Positions 1 through 10,433 of a DNA stretch of 64,000 nt are shown one piece after another. The position numbers and the translations under genes were made by a program. The stretch's first letter is position 1. The number at the start of each line of letters is the position of its first letter. A model generated the notes under the pieces. That model saw only the letters and a list, made by a program, of their open reading frames with translations, did not search any database and had not been told where the DNA came from. This DNA comes from Actinacidiphila oryziradicis (lineage in GTDB: Bacteria > Actinomycetota > Actinomycetes > Streptomycetales > Streptomycetaceae): contig NZ_SUMC01000018.1 in the NCBI RefSeq assembly GCF_005047355.1, positions 1 to 64,000 on the forward strand, read 5' to 3'.

Positions 1-1
1 G

Positions 2-100
2 TGGCGGCCCCTCCAACGCTGGATCGGACGCCGCGAGTACTTCGACCAGACCTACCAAGCCATCGCCGGCCTGGTCTCCGACCGCGCGGCCATGCGGTAA
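2..100 (+). CDS. 3' end of an unidentified protein (partial)
   Basis: An open frame enters from outside the window and stops at TAA 98-100, giving 32 residues that end in DRAAMR. The composition (RREYFDQTYQAIAGL) is typical of a folded, helical protein end rather than a GC-rich shadow frame. I do not recognise the family; a transposase or integrase tail is possible but unsupported. The upstream part is outside the window. Confidence 0.35.
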   Translation, partial: WRPLQRWIGRREYFDQTYQAIAGLVSDRAAMR

Positions 101-403
101 TCAACCACCAGCCAACCCGCCAGGCCAGCACAGCCCGACCTCAATCGAGCACCACGTCGTTAGCACGCTCCGCAGCCCGGGCGGGCTGGGCCGACAGCCG
201 GAGCCCAGATTCGCGGCGATGGCAAGAGGGGCCGAATCGTCTGGATCAGCATGTATCAACACAAGACCGCCTATATCTCTAAATGGTGTATTTTTGAACG
301 ATGATCTCTGAGCGCGCGTTGCCGGCCGATTGGCTGGACCGCCTGGCCGACGCGAACGACGCCATTTCGGCTGTCCGGAACACACCTCGCAGGCGGGACG
401 GCC
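101..403. other. Gap without a recognisable gene
   Basis: About 300 bases follow the partial gene. I see no convincing reading frame. Positions 255-300 are clearly more AT-rich than the surroundings, which fits a promoter region for the downstream SpoIIE-type regulator or the scar of older recombination. Confidence 0.4.
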
Positions 404-2878
404 ATGGTGGACAGCCCTGAGGACGTGGTGCCCAACGCAGCGCGGGGGTCCATGGAGATGACCGGTGCGGCGATAGCGGTGGTCGACGCGGATGGCATGG
501 TGGTTGGGTGGACGCAGGCCGCTGAGCGGCTGGTCGGCTACTCGGCCGCGGAGGTGGTGGGCCGGCCGGCCGCGGTCATGCTGCCCTCTGCCGAAGACCG
601 GGCGAAGGCATCCGCCTTCGCGCGGCGGTGCCGTGCCCGCGGCCGCTGGTCCGGCCTTGCGGCACTGCGCCACCGCGACGGCCGCAGGCTCGATGTGAGC
701 CTGCGGGTCTCCCCGCTGTCCGGGCAGGACGGCCGGGCGCAGTGGCTGGTCTCGGCGACCGGCATGGCCACGGTCTCCTCCTGGGCGGCGAACGGATCGG
801 TGCTGGAGTCGCTGCTCACCCGCGCACCGATCGGCATCGGCGTCCGCGACCTGCAACTGCGCTGCACCTGGGTGAACGACACCATGGAAGTCCAGGACGG
901 CATCCCCCGCGAAGAGCGGCTGGGACGCCGGCTGGCGGAGGTACTGCCCGGCGGAGAGTCCCAAGGAGAGGCCGAAGCGTGCGAGGGGGTGATGCGGCGG
1001 GTGCTGAACAGCGGCACCCCGGCGGTCGACCACCCGTACCGGGCATGGCCGCCGGCGGATCGGCACCGGGAACACGCGTTCTCGGTCTCCTTCTTCCGCA
1101 TCGAGGACGCGGACGGCCACGCGCTGGGCGTGTGCATCATGAGCGTGGACGTCACCAGCAGGCAGCGGGCGCGTGAGCGCCTGGCGGTCCTCAGTGAGGC
1201 CAGCACCCGTATCGGCAGCACCCTGGACGTCATGCGGACCGGGCAGGAACTGGCCGACCTCGCGGTGCCCCTCCTCGCCGACATCGTCACCGTCGACCTG
1301 GCGGAATCGGTCCCGCTCGGCGAGGAGCCCCTGGCCCGGCTGGGCCCGGACGCCGGGCGCATCCCCGCCTTCCGCCGCGCGGGCCTGGCATCGATCCGCC
1401 CCGGGGCCCCGGATGCCTGGTGGACACGGGGCGAGACGGTCTTCGTCCCGCCGACCTCGCCCTTCCTCCGCGTCCTGTCCTCCGGGAAGTCCCACCTGGA
1501 ACCGGTCATAGACACCTCCCCCGGCACATGGTTCGACCACCACCCGGCACGGGCGGAGAAGATCCGCGAGTGCGGGATTCACTCCTGGATGATCGTTCCG
1601 ATCCACGCGCGCGGCACCGTGCTGGGCATAGCGGTCTTCGTCCGCACGGAGGACCCGGTGCCGTTCGAGCAGGACGACCTGCTCCTGGCCGAGGAACTCG
1701 TCACCCGGGCCGCACTGTCCCTGGACAACGCCAACCGGTACACCCGCGAGCGCGCCGCGGCCCTCGCCCTCCAGCGCAACCTGCTGCCCCAGCATCTGAC
1801 GGGCGGATCCGCCGTCGAGGTGGCCTCGCGCTACCTGCCGGCCGACCTCCACTACGGCGCCGGGGGTGACTGGTTCGACGTGATCCCGCTGTCCGGGGCC
1901 CGGGTGGCGCTGGTCGTCGGCGACGTGGTCGGGCACGGCATCAACGCCGCGGCCACCATGGGCAGGCTCCGCACCGCCGTGCACACCCTCGCCGACATGG
2001 ACCTGCCCCCCGACGAACTCCTGGCCCACCTCGACGACCTGGCCATCCGCCTCATCGAGGAGGACGCCGACGCGAAGGACAAGGAGGGCATCGCCGCCGC
2101 GGTCCTGGGTGTCACCTGCCTGTACGCCGTCTACGACCCCGTCACCCGGCGCTGCACGATGGCACGCGCCGGCCACCCCCCGCCCGCCATCGTCGACCCG
2201 CACGGCCACGTCACCTTCCCCGACCTCCCCGCCGGAACCCCCCTCGGCCTCGGCATGGTCCCCTTCGAATCCGTCGAGCTGGAACTGCCCGAGGGAAGCG
2301 TGCTCGCCTTCTACACCGACGGCCTGGTCGAATCCCGCGACCAGGACATCGACACCGGGATGCACCGCCTGGCCACCGCCCTGGCCCACCCCCGCCTCCC
2401 GCTGGAAGACCTCTGCTCGGCCCTGCTGGACACGCTGCCGGCCGCAGCGCCCTACGACGACGTCACCCTGCTCCTCGCCCGGACCCGCACCCTCAGCCCG
2501 GACCAGGTGGTCTCCTGGGACCTGCCCACCGACCCGGCCGTCGTCAGCACCGCCCGGTCCCTGGCCCTCCGCCAACTCACCCAGTGGGCACTGCAGGAGC
2601 TGGTCACGACCACGGAGCTGATCGTCAGCGAACTGGTCACCAACGCCATCCGCCACGGCACCGGCCCCATCCGCCTGCGCCTGATCCGCCACCAGCTCCT
2701 GACCTGCGAAGTCTCCGACACCAGCAACAGCCTCCCCCGCCTGCGCCACGCCCGCACCACCGATGAGAGCGGCCGCGGACTCTTCCTCATCGCCCAGCTC
2801 TCCCACCGACGGGGCACCCGCCACACAACGGACGGCAAAACCGTCTGGGCCGAACAGGAACTGCCACCCGGGACCTGA
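404..2878 (+). CDS. PAS-GAF-SpoIIE phosphatase with C-terminal HATPase domain
   Basis: This 824-residue cytoplasmic multidomain regulator should dephosphorylate an anti-sigma-factor antagonist and may also phosphorylate one. A PAS domain occupies about 15-130 (DADGMVVGWTQAAERLVGY), with a second PAS-like block at 135-255. A GAF domain lies at about 270-440. A PP2C/SpoIIE phosphatase follows from about 450, with the metal-binding stretch GAGGDWFDV near 485-493 and GDVVGHG near 506. The end is an RsbW-like GHKL ATPase with the N-box SELVTNAIRHG near 740-750 and a GRGLF motif. This order is common in Streptomyces. Partner proteins are not adjacent, so its sigma pathway is unknown. ATG at 404 begins just before the PAS fold. 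Confidence 0.93.
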   Translation: MVDSPEDVVPNAARGSMEMTGAAIAVVDADGMVVGWTQAAERLVGYSAAEVVGRPAAVMLPSAEDRAKASAFARRCRARGRWSGLAALRHRDGRRLDVSLRVSPLSGQDGRAQWLVSATGMATVSSWAANGSVLESLLTRAPIGIGVRDLQLRCTWVNDTMEVQDGIPREERLGRRLAEVLPGGESQGEAEACEGVMRRVLNSGTPAVDHPYRAWPPADRHREHAFSVSFFRIEDADGHALGVCIMSVDVTSRQRARERLAVLSEASTRIGSTLDVMRTGQELADLAVPLLADIVTVDLAESVPLGEEPLARLGPDAGRIPAFRRAGLASIRPGAPDAWWTRGETVFVPPTSPFLRVLSSGKSHLEPVIDTSPGTWFDHHPARAEKIRECGIHSWMIVPIHARGTVLGIAVFVRTEDPVPFEQDDLLLAEELVTRAALSLDNANRYTRERAAALALQRNLLPQHLTGGSAVEVASRYLPADLHYGAGGDWFDVIPLSGARVALVVGDVVGHGINAAATMGRLRTAVHTLADMDLPPDELLAHLDDLAIRLIEEDADAKDKEGIAAAVLGVTCLYAVYDPVTRRCTMARAGHPPPAIVDPHGHVTFPDLPAGTPLGLGMVPFESVELELPEGSVLAFYTDGLVESRDQDIDTGMHRLATALAHPRLPLEDLCSALLDTLPAAAPYDDVTLLLARTRTLSPDQVVSWDLPTDPAVVSTARSLALRQLTQWALQELVTTTELIVSELVTNAIRHGTGPIRLRLIRHQLLTCEVSDTSNSLPRLRHARTTDESGRGLFLIAQLSHRRGTRHTTDGKTVWAEQELPPGT

Positions 2879-2899
2879 GGAGGGGCGGCGCGCGGCCGC

Positions 2900-3009
2900 G
2901 GCCCGGGATTCGGGCACGTGCACGGCGGTCAGCACGATGGCGGCCACGCCGATCGGGATGTTGATCCAGAACACCGACCGCCAGCCGGCGGAGGCGACCA
3001 GCAGGCCGC
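2900..3009 (-). pseudogene. Remnant of a DHA2-type MFS drug exporter
   Basis: Read on the minus strand, 3009-2900 encodes GGLLVASAGWRSVFWINIPI, then GVAAIVLTAVHVPESRA. This is the very conserved TM5-TM6 segment of EmrB/QacA-like drug-proton antiporters. Neither the first 160 residues nor the following 300 are present. The frame downstream stays open only because it is antisense to the SpoIIE gene. It is therefore a fragment left after deletion, not a functional gene. Confidence 0.6.
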
Positions 3010-3068
3010 CGGACCCGCCGCGCGCCGGGGCCTCACGGCTCCGGCGCGGCGGGGGGGGACTTGGTGGA

Positions 3069-3160
3069 TCAGGCGGTCACGGGCGGCTGCGCGGGCTTCA
3101 CGACGGTGTTGACGAAGGCGCCGAGGGCGCGCCCCATCTGCTCCGGGAGGTGCTGGGGGC
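3069..3160 (-). pseudogene. Possible C-terminal remnant of an alpha/beta-hydrolase
   Basis: The minus-strand frame ending at TGA (3071-3069) reads HLPEQMGRALGAFVNTVVKP before the stop. The pattern H-x-PEQ-x3-L-x2-F resembles the last helix of alpha/beta-hydrolases, where the catalytic His precedes it. A stop codon about 40 codons upstream prevents a full-length protein. It lies beside the MFS fragment, so the two may be one decayed locus. The assignment is weak. Confidence 0.25.
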
Positions 3161-3377
3161 GGTGGGGGCGGTCACGATGCGGAATCCCTTTCGCAAGAGC
3201 GAACTCTCAGGAATGCAGAGGACTCTCGCCAGTTTATGCAAGTCCACTCTCTCCATGAGAGTCAACCCGCCGCAGCGGCCCGTCCGTGCTCCATGACGCC
3301 ATCGGTCCACCTCTCATCCGCGATGGATAGCGAGTTCGCTCCCATGATGATAGTGAACTTGCGCGAGTGACGCCATT

Positions 3378-3611
3378 GTGCCGGGCACAGTGGCCATCTC
3401 CTGCGGCAAGCTGCTTCCTTGGAACAGAGACCACGTCGTGTCTCCGCGCATATGGGGTGTCGGCGCCATCATGCTGGGGCTTGGAGCCACGATCGGGATG
3501 ACCGCTTCGCGCACGTTCATGCTTGGACCGGTCGCGGCCGTGTGTGTGGCACTCTGCGGCATCGGTCTTATGGGTTTGTCCACGCGCCCCGGTCCTATCA
3601 GCCGTCCCTGA
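3378..3611 (+). CDS. Small predicted membrane protein, unknown function
   Basis: Up to 77 residues from a GTG start. Two hydrophobic helices are visible at about 27-43 (GVGAIMLGLGATIGM) and 49-67 (LGPVAAVCVALCGIGLMGL), separated by a short TASRTF loop. Such short two-helix proteins are frequent in Streptomyces. The start is uncertain: GTG 3378 or 3390, or the internal ATG-containing region near 3450, are all possible, and no strong ribosome-binding site decides. The codon bias is weaker than in neighbours, so it could also be part of the decayed region just upstream. Confidence 0.4.
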   Translation: MPGTVAISCGKLLPWNRDHVVSPRIWGVGAIMLGLGATIGMTASRTFMLGPVAAVCVALCGIGLMGLSTRPGPISRP

Positions 3612-3641
3612 CGAAGGCCGTCGCACCGGCCGGCGCCGAAC

Positions 3642-4418
3642 CTAAGGTTGGTAGACGTAGGCAGTGGTGGTGCTCAGGGGTACGAAGCCGAGCCGGTGCA
3701 GGATCGGGCGGCTCTGGTCGGAGGCGTCTACCTGTAGATAGCGGTAGCCGCGTTCGGCGGCGATGCGGGCGCGGAAGGCGATCAGGGCCCGGTAGATGCC
3801 CCGGCCGCGCCAGGGCGCCACGGTGCCGCCGCCCCAGAGGCTGGCGAATGGGGTGCCGGGGTGCAATTCCATCCGTGCGGCGCATACCGGCAGGTCACCG
3901 GCGATGGCGACGACCGCGGCGATCGTGTCCGGACCCTCGGCGAGCTGGGCGAGGAGTTGATGCCTGAGCCGGGAGCTGTCCGTACCGAACGCCTGCTCGT
4001 GGACGTCGGCCATGAGATCCACGCCGGCCGGGTCGGTCACGGGGCGGAGGTGGACGCCCTCGGGTGGTTCGGCGTCGGTGGGCAGGTCTTGGATCCGGGC
4101 GACCATCAGCGTTTCCTCGGGCTCGGGCGTGAACCCGGCCGCCCGTAGCCGTCCCGCGAGGTCGGCGGGTCGGTCGTGGGCGTAGAGCTTCCACTCGAAC
4201 TCATGTCCCAGTGAGGTGAAATGCCGCACCTGTGCCGCGATCGCCTTGTCGGCGGTGTCGTGGTCCAGGTCCGACCAGACGACGCCGTTCCAGTCGCGGT
4301 CCGTGCCAACCTGCCGCACCACATCACCGACCCGCTCGACCCGGACCCCTGGGCCATCGGGCCGCGCGCCCCGCCGCATCTGGCGGTCGAACATCCCCAG
4401 CACCGCGTCCATGTCCAT
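3642..4418 (-). CDS. GNAT-family N-acetyltransferase
   Basis: A 258-residue protein with a C-terminal GNAT fold. The acetyl-CoA loop is visible as WRGRGIYRALIAFR, followed by the strand GYRYLQVDAS and the typical end HRLGFVPL. The N-terminal half (about 1-110) is a less conserved GNAT-like repeat, as in many two-domain actinobacterial acetyltransferases. The start is taken at ATG 4418 because GGAG lies about 8 bases upstream; the longer frame begins in poorly conserved sequence. The acceptor substrate is unknown. It stands alone, divergent from the amidase gene. Confidence 0.85.
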   Translation of the reverse strand: MDMDAVLGMFDRQMRRGARPDGPGVRVERVGDVVRQVGTDRDWNGVVWSDLDHDTADKAIAAQVRHFTSLGHEFEWKLYAHDRPADLAGRLRAAGFTPEPEETLMVARIQDLPTDAEPPEGVHLRPVTDPAGVDLMADVHEQAFGTDSSRLRHQLLAQLAEGPDTIAAVVAIAGDLPVCAARMELHPGTPFASLWGGGTVAPWRGRGIYRALIAFRARIAAERGYRYLQVDASDQSRPILHRLGFVPLSTTTAYVYQP

Positions 4419-4637
4419 CCGCCCACTCCAGCAGCGGACGGGCAGACACGGCAACCGGATTTCCGCGCCGCCGCGGGGGAGCAGCCTCGTGCCCGCAACG
4501 GGGTGCCTGCGATGGGGCAAAAGGTGGGAAGTCATCTTGTCAGCCCAATGGCGCGTACCCAGACGCTTTCCGCTGCGGTTACGTACGTATGACCAGGAAT
4601 CAGAAGCCGGTCATACGGACGGAAACGGAGCTGCAGC

Positions 4638-5330
4638 ATGGACGACACGCCGATGAGGAACGTAAGCCGCCGCATTGTGCTGGGAAGCGCACTCGCTTTG
4701 GGCGCGTCGGGCGCCGGGCTGGTGCGGCCCGCGTATGCCGCCCCAGGGGAGACGGGGCCGGAAATCGCGGCGTGCGCGGATTGGGGGGCGCGGGAGCCGA
4801 AAGGGGAGGTGCAGATGCTGGAGTGGCGTCCGGAGAAGATCATCGTGCACCACACGGCGACGGCGAACACCGACGACTACTCGCTGGACCGCGCCTACAC
4901 GCTCGCCCGGGCGATGCAGAAGAATCAGATGGATGTACGGGGGTGGCTCGACACCGGCCAGCACTTCACGATCAGCCGTGGAGCGTATGTGATGGAGGGT
5001 CGCCACGAGAGCCTGACGGCACTGCGGCGCGGTTCGCGGATGGTGGAGGGCGCGCACTGCTCGGGGCAGAACTCGGTCGCGATCGGGATCGAGAACGAGG
5101 GGACCTACGTCGAGGAGGAGCCGCCCGTGGAGCAGTACGCGGCGCTGGTGGGGCTGTGCGTGCACATCTGCCGGCAGTACGAGGTGGCTGCCCAGGAGAT
5201 CTACGGCCATCGGGACTTCAACACCACCCAGTGCCCGGGCGATCAGCTCTACGCGCTGCTGCCGAGGCTGCGCCGCGACGTGGCGGATCGAGTGGGGGGC
5301 GGACCGGGGTTGGGGAGGCCGCTGGGCTGA
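4638..5330 (+). CDS. Tat-exported N-acetylmuramoyl-L-alanine amidase (PGRP fold)
   Basis: 230 residues. The N-terminus has a twin-arginine signal (SRRIVLGSALALGASGAG, about 10-27) with a likely AxA site at PAYAA, so export is folded and extracellular. The mature part is a type-2 amidase/PGRP domain that cuts the muramoyl-alanine bond of peptidoglycan. The zinc ligands are visible as H71 or H72 in IIVHHTA, H191 in YGHRDF, and C199 in TQCPG; the spacing of the last two is that of T7 lysozyme. GAHCSGQN and IGIENEG are also conserved. It probably acts in wall turnover. No cell-wall binding domain is present. Confidence 0.92.
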   Translation: MDDTPMRNVSRRIVLGSALALGASGAGLVRPAYAAPGETGPEIAACADWGAREPKGEVQMLEWRPEKIIVHHTATANTDDYSLDRAYTLARAMQKNQMDVRGWLDTGQHFTISRGAYVMEGRHESLTALRRGSRMVEGAHCSGQNSVAIGIENEGTYVEEEPPVEQYAALVGLCVHICRQYEVAAQEIYGHRDFNTTQCPGDQLYALLPRLRRDVADRVGGGPGLGRPLG

Positions 5331-5352
5331 ATATGCCGCGCCACTGAGCGTA

Positions 5353-5369
5353 ATACCCCTAGGGGGTAT
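5353..5369. promoter_or_regulatory. CsoR-type copper operator
   Basis: The sequence ATACCCCTAGGGGGTAT has perfect 7-bp arms (ATACCCC / GGGGTAT) around TAG. This matches the known actinobacterial CsoR box. It sits 60 bases before copZ, where copper-free CsoR would repress and Cu(I) would release. The csoR gene itself is not in the window. Confidence 0.88.
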
Positions 5370-5428
5370 ATCGTGGTAGATCCGTGGGAACACTCACATG
5401 GCACACCTGCCCGAAGGAGAGCAACACC

Positions 5429-5637
5429 ATGACCGTCACCTACTCCGTCTCCGGCATGAGCTGCGGTCACTGCGAGTCCGCCGTCACCAAGGAGGTCGCG
5501 TCCCTGCCCGGCGTTACGGAGATCAAGGCGGATGCCAAGGCGGGCACCGTGACCGTCGACTCCGAGCAGCCGCTCGACGACGAGGCGGTGCGCGCCGCCG
5601 TCGACGAGGCCGGGTACGAACTGGTCGGGAGGGCGTG

Positions 5638-5638
<1 letters not shown>
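5429..5638 (+). CDS. copZ: Copper chaperone CopZ (HMA domain)
   Basis: A 69-residue single heavy-metal-associated domain. The Cu(I) site is MSCGHC at residues 9-14, followed by the ferredoxin-like fold ending in AGYELVGRA. It should carry Cu(I) to the ATPase encoded next. The start is ATG 5429, with AAGGAG about 10 bases upstream. A longer frame from 5384 would add a non-conserved leader lying inside the promoter region. The stop overlaps the copA start (TGATG), so the two are translationally coupled under the CsoR box. Confidence 0.93.
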
Positions 5639-7875
<2,237 letters not shown>

Positions 7876-8026
7876 CGTCGAGGGCGGTCGGCTCCTGCCG
7901 GGCGGCGGCATGAAAGGCACGCCGCAGGCCGGCGGCGGTGCGCGACACGCCCGGGCGGCTGCCGTGGGCACCGCATATGAGCGCGCGAGGGCCGGCCGGG
8001 AAGGCGGCCAACGGCACGAGGAGCCC

Positions 8027-8443
8027 TCAAATCTCCCCGTCGAGAAGGGCCGTCAGCGCCACGTCGACGTCAAAGTCGTGTACTTCGCGCCCGGCGGGCA
8101 CGGCCTCGTACGCCCGCGAGAGGAACGCGCTGACGGCCGCGCTGGCTATCTGGACCAGCGCGGTGCCCTCCGGCGCCCGCAGCTCGATCATGGTGCTGTC
8201 GGGGCCGCAGGGCCAGACATGCACGTCCCCGTCCCCGGCCGGCCCGCGCAGCCCGGCTGCGAGCAGGTTGCGGGCGAAGGTCCAGGTGACCTCCGCGCCG
8301 TCCGCCGAGACGGCGGCAGGGAAGGTGACGTAGGCCGCGAGCGGGTCGTCATGGTGGTAGCGCAGCGTTGCCGTGACGTCGTGGTCGCGCGCGCCAGGTG
8401 CGCAGATCCGGGCCTGGACGGACTGATCGATGTCAGTGAGCAT
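8027..8443 (-). CDS. SsgA-like sporulation / cell-division regulator
   Basis: 138 residues, the usual size of SsgA-like proteins, which occur only in sporulating actinomycetes and guide septum placement and peptidoglycan handling. Family features are VTATLRYHHDDPLAAYVTF, ELRAPEGTALVQI and the tail DVDVALTALLDGEI. ATG 8443 is chosen because AGGGGTG lies just upstream; the 15 extra codons of the longer frame are not conserved. Which paralogue (SsgA to SsgG) cannot be decided by eye. It is divergent from the sigma-factor gene. Confidence 0.9.
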   Translation of the reverse strand: MLTDIDQSVQARICAPGARDHDVTATLRYHHDDPLAAYVTFPAAVSADGAEVTWTFARNLLAAGLRGPAGDGDVHVWPCGPDSTMIELRAPEGTALVQIASAAVSAFLSRAYEAVPAGREVHDFDVDVALTALLDGEI

Positions 8444-8606
8444 GTCTGGCACCCCTTTATGTGGCCTCATGGACTTGCTACTGACCACTAAGACTTGGAA
8501 TCACTCCAACTCATTACGCGACTGTGACAACCATTTTGTGTGATGTGCGCCATAGCCTGCTTGGCTTTTGCCGCGTTGAATCCCACCGTTCGGAAGGGGA
8601 TGTGCC

Positions 8607-10103
8607 ATGACCGCAGTCGAGGCCGGAGACACCGACGCATACGCCCTTGTCTACGCGGAGCAGCATCCGCGTCTGGTGGCCTACGCGCGAACCCTGACCG
8701 GGAACTCCTGGCAGGCCGAGGACCTCGTCGCCGAGGCCCACTTCCGGGTCTGGCGGCGGCTCTCCGCCGGCCACCGGGTCGACAACGCACCCGCGTACCT
8801 GGCGGCGACGGTACGGAACCTCGCCGCGACGGTGGGCCCGGCGGCGGCCCGTGAGATACCCGACGGCGATCTCGCGGCCGTAGCCGCCGTCGGCCAGCAG
8901 CAGAGAGGCGCCGACGACCCGGCGCAACGCGTCGCCAATGTGGACCTGCTGGGCGCCGTACTCAAGCAGCTCCCTGAGCGGTGGGTGCGGGCCCTGTGGC
9001 TTTCGGAGGCGGAGGACCAGCCCCTGGAGGCGGTCGGGCGGCGGCTCGGTACGAATCCCAACGCCACGGCCGTACTCCTCAACCGGGCCCGGGAGGGCCT
9101 GCGGCAGGCCTTCCTGCGGGCCCATCCCGGCGCTCCGGCCGATCCGGCCTGCGCCGACTTCTGGAACCGGCTGCCCGCACATGTACGGGACGCCGACTCG
9201 CCGCGCTATGCGACGGTGGTGCGGGCGCACACGGAGGAGTGCGCAGACTGCCACACCCGGATGCTGGTGCTGATGCAGGCCAACAACCGGCTGCCGGCGC
9301 TGGTCGGCCCGGCGCTGCTGATCGCCTCCACGGGTGGCGCACTGCGCTTCTTGGTGCCGACGGCAGCGGGAGCAGGGGCGGGTGCGAGCGCGGGGACCGT
9401 TGCGTCTGCGAAGGCCACGGGTGTCGGGGCGGGGGCGGCCGCCGGGGGCGGTACCGCCGGGGTGGCCGGGACGGCGGGGATCGCCGTGATCGGCGCGGCC
9501 ATCGCGGTCGCCGCGATGATGGCGGGCGGGAGCCCGGCGAAGACGGACGCGAAGACACATGTGCGGCCCGCCGGCGCCGGCCGGCCCTCCCTCGCGGCGA
9601 AAGCGATGCCGTCCGCGACGGCGACCGATGGGGCCGCGTCCCCTGCCACGGTCGCTGCCACGAGCCCTGCCACGCCCCCTCCCGCGACACGAACGCCGAC
9701 AGCAACGCGGTCCGAGTCCGCGAGCCTGGCAGCCGCCGTCACGGCCCTGCCCACCTTGACGGCCGTTTCCGTCCCGCCTGTCATCGCCGCCACAGCCGCC
9801 CTGCCGTCGGTCTCCACGACGGCCCTCGTGCCGAGCCCGGACCCCACGGTGGCTCCGGCCAGGACTCCGGCCCGGGCATCGACGCCCACTCAGACGCCCA
9901 CTCAGACGCCCGAGCCGAGGCCCACGGCTACGGCTACGGCCGAGCCGGAACCGACTCCCGAGCCCAGCGTCCCGCCGACTCCGACTCCGACTCCGACGCC
10001 CACTCCCCCGCCGACGCAACCACCGTCACCGTCACCGACGCCGCCACCGACGCCGCCCACTCCCCGGCCGCCCTGCTTCATCCCGGCGCCGCGCAAGGGC
10101 TGA
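8607..10103 (+). CDS. ECF sigma factor fused to zinc-finger, membrane helix and Pro/Thr tail
   Basis: 498 residues. Sigma region 2 lies at about 5-75 (AYARTLTGNSWQAEDLVAEA) and region 4 at about 112-172 (LPERWVRALWLSEAE). Then comes an anti-sigma-like zinc motif H208-x3-C212-x2-C215 (HTEECADC). Ala/Gly-rich sequence leads to a helix at about 283-306. From about 430 the protein is almost only Pro/Thr/Glu repeats. ECF sigma factors with this kind of C-terminal extension are known in actinobacteria and are thought to be controlled in cis at the membrane, with the tail outside. No separate anti-sigma gene is adjacent. The Pro/Thr tail length is likely variable between strains. Confidence 0.85.
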   Translation: MTAVEAGDTDAYALVYAEQHPRLVAYARTLTGNSWQAEDLVAEAHFRVWRRLSAGHRVDNAPAYLAATVRNLAATVGPAAAREIPDGDLAAVAAVGQQQRGADDPAQRVANVDLLGAVLKQLPERWVRALWLSEAEDQPLEAVGRRLGTNPNATAVLLNRAREGLRQAFLRAHPGAPADPACADFWNRLPAHVRDADSPRYATVVRAHTEECADCHTRMLVLMQANNRLPALVGPALLIASTGGALRFLVPTAAGAGAGASAGTVASAKATGVGAGAAAGGGTAGVAGTAGIAVIGAAIAVAAMMAGGSPAKTDAKTHVRPAGAGRPSLAAKAMPSATATDGAASPATVAATSPATPPPATRTPTATRSESASLAAAVTALPTLTAVSVPPVIAATAALPSVSTTALVPSPDPTVAPARTPARASTPTQTPTQTPEPRPTATATAEPEPTPEPSVPPTPTPTPTPTPPPTQPPSPSPTPPPTPPTPRPPCFIPAPRKG

Positions 10104-10244
10104 GCCGCCGTCAGCGGCTCGTGTGAGCCTCGACACAGTCTGGCGGCCGGTCAACGTCGAGGTGCTGGGCGGCTGGTTGGGGCTGGGCGGCATACGCGGG
10201 AACTCAGCGCGTAGTGCACGCCCGGTGGATAACGGGGGCTCTGG

Positions 10245-10266
10245 TCACAGCCCCCGGGGGCTGTGA
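10245..10266. terminator. 22-bp perfect palindrome between convergent genes
   Basis: The arms TCACAGCCCCC / GGGGGCTGTGA pair perfectly without a loop. It sits between the convergent sigma-factor and carboxypeptidase genes, so a bidirectional terminator is the simplest reading. There is no U-tract, as is usual in Streptomyces. Binding by a dimeric protein is the alternative. Confidence 0.5.
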
Positions 10267-10301
10267 TGTGCGGGAGGTGCGCCCCCACAACGGCGGTAAT
10301 T

Positions 10302-10375
10302 TCAGCCCGTCCGGCGTTTGAGAACCGGAGTCCGGGGCGGAGCCCCCCGTGGCGCCAGCCGCATATTGGACGCCG
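10302..10375. repeat. Streptomyces intergenic repeat (CAGCCCGTCCGGCGTTTGAG family)
   Basis: CAGCCCGTCCGGCGTTTGAG is followed by a CCGGGGCGGAGCCCC hairpin and GCGCCAGCCGCAT. Related copies occur at 25297-25330, 29899-30060 and, inverted, 48250-48345. The element is non-coding and palindromic, always between genes. Its core is familiar from many Streptomyces intergenic regions. The gap 10104-10433 holds only this repeat and the palindrome just before it. Confidence 0.7.
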
Positions 10376-10433
10376 TCGCGACGGACGCCCGCCGGGCGGA
10401 CCCGGCGAGCGCCTCCGCGTTACCGCGCGAACG

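Noticed and set aside
101-2974. A 957-codon open frame on the minus strand across the SpoIIE gene
   Set aside because: Only its first 25 or so codons look like protein (the MFS remnant). The rest is antisense sequence kept open by high GC.
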